NCBI GenBank assembly: GCA_015494385.1
Contig: WGBJ01000379.1
Span: 1-6,880 of the forward strand
Reading direction: 5' to 3'
Length of the DNA stretch: 6,880 bases
Source: Marinosulfonomonas sp.
GTDB taxonomy: Bacteria > Pseudomonadota > Alphaproteobacteria > Rhodobacterales > Rhodobacteraceae
Shown: in pieces, positions 4,594 through 6,880 of the stretch
Layout: each line of letters opens with the position of its first letter
How positions within the stretch are numbered: the first letter of the stretch is position 1
Translations under genes and position numbers: made by a program
The notes under the pieces: generated by a model
The model's database searches: none
The model's input: only the letters and a program-made list of their open reading frames with translations
Told to the model about the DNA's origin: nothing

Positions 4594-6339
4594 ATGAACC
4601 TGTTTACCGATATTCGCGCGCTGGTGATCGACAGCCTGACCGCACTGCAATCCGAAGGCGTGCTGCCCGAGGGGCTGGATTTTGCCAATGTTACGGTCGA
4701 GCCCCCCCGCGATGCCGCACATGGCGACATGGCGACCAACGCGGCAATGGTACTGGCCAAACCCGCCAGGATGAAGCCACGCGATATTGCCGAGGCGCTG
4801 GCCGCCAAGCTGTTGCAGGATGCGCGGATCAAAGTGGCCGAGGTGGCCGGCCCCGGATTTCTGAACATGCGCCTTTCGCCTGATCTATGGCGCGGTGTGA
4901 TCGGGGCTGCGCTGGAGCAGGGCAGTGATTTTGGCCGTTCGGACATGGGTCAAGGGCGCAAGGTGAATGTGGAATTCGTGTCTGCCAACCCGACCGGTCC
5001 CTTGCATGTGGGCCATACGCGCGGCGCGGTATTTGGCGATGCGCTGGCCGCCCTGCTGGATTTCGCGGGCCATGATGTGACGCGGGAATACTATATCAAC
5101 GATGGCGGCGCACAGGTCGATGTGCTGGCGCGGTCGGTTTACGAGCGCTATCGCGAGGCAAACGGGCTGGAGCCGCAGATCGCCGAGGGGCTGTATCCGG
5201 GGGACTATCTGGTGCCGATCGGCGCGGCGCTAAAGGAAAAATACGGCGATAGCCTGATTGATCAGCCCGAAAGCGTCTGGCTGCAGGATCTGCGTGAATT
5301 CGCCACTGAAAAGATGATGGATCTGATCCGCGGGGATCTGGCGTCTTTGGGCGTGGAAATGGATGTGTTCTTTTCCGAAAAGTCGCTTTACGGCTCGGGC
5401 CGAATCGAAGCGGCGCTTGAAGAACTGGATGCCAAGGGCTTGATTTACGAGGGAACATTGCCCCCGCCCAAAGGCAAGCCTGACGAGGATTGGGAGCCGC
5501 GCGAGCAGACCCTGTTCAAATCCACCGAGCATGGTGATGACGTGGACCGGCCGGTGAAGAAATCGGATGGCGGATGGACCTATTTCGCACCCGACATCGC
5601 CTATCACTATGACAAGGTGCAGCGTGGGTTCGATGAATTGATCGACGTTTTCGGTGCCGATCATGGCGGCTATGTCAAACGGATGAAGGCCGCTGTTTCG
5701 GCGCTGTCGGACGGCAAGGTGTCACTAGACATTAAACTGTGCCAGTTGGTGCGCCTGTTCAAGGACGGCCAGCCGTTCAAAATGTCCAAACGGGCGGGGA
5801 ATTTTGTCACACTTCGCGAGGTGGTTGATCTGGTTGGTCCCGATGTAACCCGTTTCGTGATGCTGACCCGCAAGAACGACGCGCCGCTGGATTTCGATTT
5901 TTCCAAGGTGCTGGAGCAATCCAAGGACAATCCGGTATTCTATGTGCAATACGCCAGCGCGCGGATCCATTCGGTGCTGCGCAAGGCGCGGGATGCGGGG
6001 ATTGCGGTGGATGATGCCACGCTGACCGCTGCCGATCTGTCGCTTCTGGCGCACGAGGCCGAAATGGCTGTGGTGAAAAAGCTGGCCGAATGGCCGCGTC
6101 TGGTGGAAATTGCCGCCCGCACGAACGAGCCGCACAGGGTGGCGTTTTACCTGTATGAACTGGCCGGCGAATTCCACGCGCTGTGGAATCGTGGCAATGA
6201 TTTGCCGGAACTGCGGTTCCTGCAAGAGGGTGACTCCTCCGCCACACAGGCGAAAATTGCCCTGATTCGTTCCGTTTCTATTGTTATTTCTGCCGGTCTT
6301 GGTATTCTGGGTGTAACACCGGCCGAAGAAATGCGCTGA
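4594..6339 (+). CDS. argS: Arginyl-tRNA synthetase
   Basis: The 581-residue product is a full-length class I arginyl-tRNA synthetase, which charges tRNA-Arg with arginine using ATP in the cytosol. Domains in order: the N-terminal Add-1 domain that touches the tRNA (about 1-90, ending [11 protein letters not shown]), the Rossmann catalytic core (about 122-425) with [16 protein letters not shown] holding the HIGH motif as HVGH (138-141), and KMSKR (396-400) for the KMSKS loop, then the helical DALR anticodon-binding domain (about 450-581). I chose the ATG at 4594 because AAGGA lies 7 bases before it and the protein then starts [11 protein letters not shown] like relatives. An in-frame ATG at 4516 would add 26 residues but lies upstream of the candidate promoter. 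No truncation or missing motif is seen. The next gene follows after 82 bases. Confidence 0.98.
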   Translation: MNLFTDIRALVIDSLTALQSEGVLPEGLDFANVTVEPPRDAAHGDMATNAAMVLAKPARMKPRDIAEALAAKLLQDARIKVAEVAGPGFLNMRLSPDLWRGVIGAALEQGSDFGRSDMGQGRKVNVEFVSANPTGPLHVGHTRGAVFGDALAALLDFAGHDVTREYYINDGGAQVDVLARSVYERYREANGLEPQIAEGLYPGDYLVPIGAALKEKYGDSLIDQPESVWLQDLREFATEKMMDLIRGDLASLGVEMDVFFSEKSLYGSGRIEAALEELDAKGLIYEGTLPPPKGKPDEDWEPREQTLFKSTEHGDDVDRPVKKSDGGWTYFAPDIAYHYDKVQRGFDELIDVFGADHGGYVKRMKAAVSALSDGKVSLDIKLCQLVRLFKDGQPFKMSKRAGNFVTLREVVDLVGPDVTRFVMLTRKNDAPLDFDFSKVLEQSKDNPVFYVQYASARIHSVLRKARDAGIAVDDATLTAADLSLLAHEAEMAVVKKLAEWPRLVEIAARTNEPHRVAFYLYELAGEFHALWNRGNDLPELRFLQEGDSSATQAKIALIRSVSIVISAGLGILGVTPAEEMR

Positions 6340-6382
6340 TTACAAGTGCCTCGGCTGTGTGACATAGAGCAGTAACTTATGA

Positions 6383-6408
6383 CTTGCCCCGGCCAAATCA
6401 GGGGCGAG
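6383..6408 (+). promoter_or_regulatory. 8-bp hairpin between argS and the SPOR-type gene
   Basis: CTTGCCCC (6383-6390) pairs with GGGGCGAG (6401-6408) with one G-U pair, around a 10-base loop. It ends 4 bases before the Shine-Dalgarno GAGG (6413-6416) of the next gene. No T-run follows, so it is a poor intrinsic terminator. It may modulate translation of the downstream gene or protect the argS mRNA 3' end. A weak promoter (TTACAA 6340-6345, CATAGA 6363-6368, 17-base gap) lies just upstream. Confidence 0.45.
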
Positions 6409-6421
6409 CAGTGAGGCAAAA

Positions 6422-6880
6422 ATGGCGGATATCGAGTTTGGCGGTGCAATGGATGCGCCGCAGCGGGCAAGTGATTCAGGGAAATTTACCAAGCTGGTCA
6501 ATGGGGCAGGTGCCCTTATGTCCGTGGCGTTGGTCGTCGGGATCGGCGTCTGGGGCTACCGGTTGCTGGTGCGTGATGTAACCGGCGTGCCGGTGGTGCG
6601 CGCGCTGGAAGGGCCGATGCGCATTGCGCCGGAAAATCCGGGCGGCGAGCTGGCCGTGCATCAGGGCCTTGCTGTGAACCGCGTGCAATCCGATGGTGTG
6701 GCCCAACCTGTGGCCGATCGTGTGGTGCTGGCGCCTGCTGCCGCCGGAATTGGCGAAGATGATCCGGTGGGATTGCGCCGTCCGGTGCCCGCACCCCGTT
6801 CCATCGCCCCGAGTGCCGAAGCCACCCCGATGGCCGAAGCCGGTGATGTCGAAGCGATTCCGCAAACCCCTAGTGAAATC
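6422..6880 (+). CDS. Membrane-anchored protein, probably SPOR-domain protein (3' end outside window)
   Basis: The frame is open from the ATG at 6422 to the window edge, giving 153 residues without a stop. The start has GAGG 5 bases upstream. A short hydrophilic N-terminus (1-24, MADIEFGGAM...) is followed by one membrane segment (about 25-50, rich in V, A, L, G) ending RLLVRD. A long, Pro/Ala/Glu-rich low-complexity region fills the rest (from about 60). This is a single-pass protein with its C-terminal part in the periplasm. In Rhodobacterales the gene directly after argS is commonly a SPOR-domain protein, whose terminal SPOR domain binds denuded peptidoglycan at the septum. That domain would lie beyond the window, so the family call rests on architecture and position only. 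Confidence 0.75.
   Translation, partial: MADIEFGGAMDAPQRASDSGKFTKLVNGAGALMSVALVVGIGVWGYRLLVRDVTGVPVVRALEGPMRIAPENPGGELAVHQGLAVNRVQSDGVAQPVADRVVLAPAAAGIGEDDPVGLRRPVPAPRSIAPSAEATPMAEAGDVEAIPQTPSEI

Noticed and set aside
5096..5664. Minus-strand open frames opposite argS
   Set aside because: These are frame shadows of a GC-rich conserved gene with no ribosome site or recognisable protein.

Overview
The window looks like chromosome of a marine alphaproteobacterium of the Rhodobacteraceae (Roseobacter-type). The protein sequences, roughly 58-60% G+C in the housekeeping genes, and the gene order erpA-dgt-argS-SPOR protein all point that way. The assignment comes from recognising families and gene order by eye, not from a search. 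Most of the window is housekeeping. I see no phage, insertion sequence, CRISPR array, RNA gene or defence system.

Layout. Left end (3-756, + strand): the 3' part of an unrecognised, low-G+C gene, then a small TfoX/YjbR-like protein. Its stop codon overlaps that of the next, convergent gene in a shared CTAG. Minus-strand pair (753-1754): exodeoxyribonuclease III (xth) followed after 24 bases by a copper-chaperone-like HMA protein, probably one transcript. A 207-base divergent spacer (1755-1961) is AT-rich and holds several dyads. Then comes a Hint-domain (hedgehog/intein-like autoprocessing) protein on the + strand (1962-2867), the most accessory-looking gene here. It converges on erpA (2916-3248, minus), an A-type iron-sulfur carrier. 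erpA is divergent from dgt (3326-4462, plus), an HD-domain dNTP triphosphohydrolase. A 131-base spacer with a hairpin block and a good argS promoter leads to arginyl-tRNA synthetase (4594-6339). After an 82-base gap, the window ends inside a membrane-anchored protein (6422 to the edge) that matches the SPOR-domain protein usually found next to argS in this family.

How the genes relate. xth (base-excision repair) and dgt (dNTP pool control) both concern DNA quality. erpA supplies Fe-S clusters and argS charges tRNA-Arg, while the last gene probably acts at the division septum or cell wall. These are neighbours by conserved order more than one pathway. The best candidates for something less ordinary are the Hint protein with its compositionally mosaic gene and dyad-rich upstream region, GC-rich hairpins placed 4-5 bases before the Shine-Dalgarno sequence of two separate genes, and the hairpin block after dgt that resembles a dispersed intergenic element.
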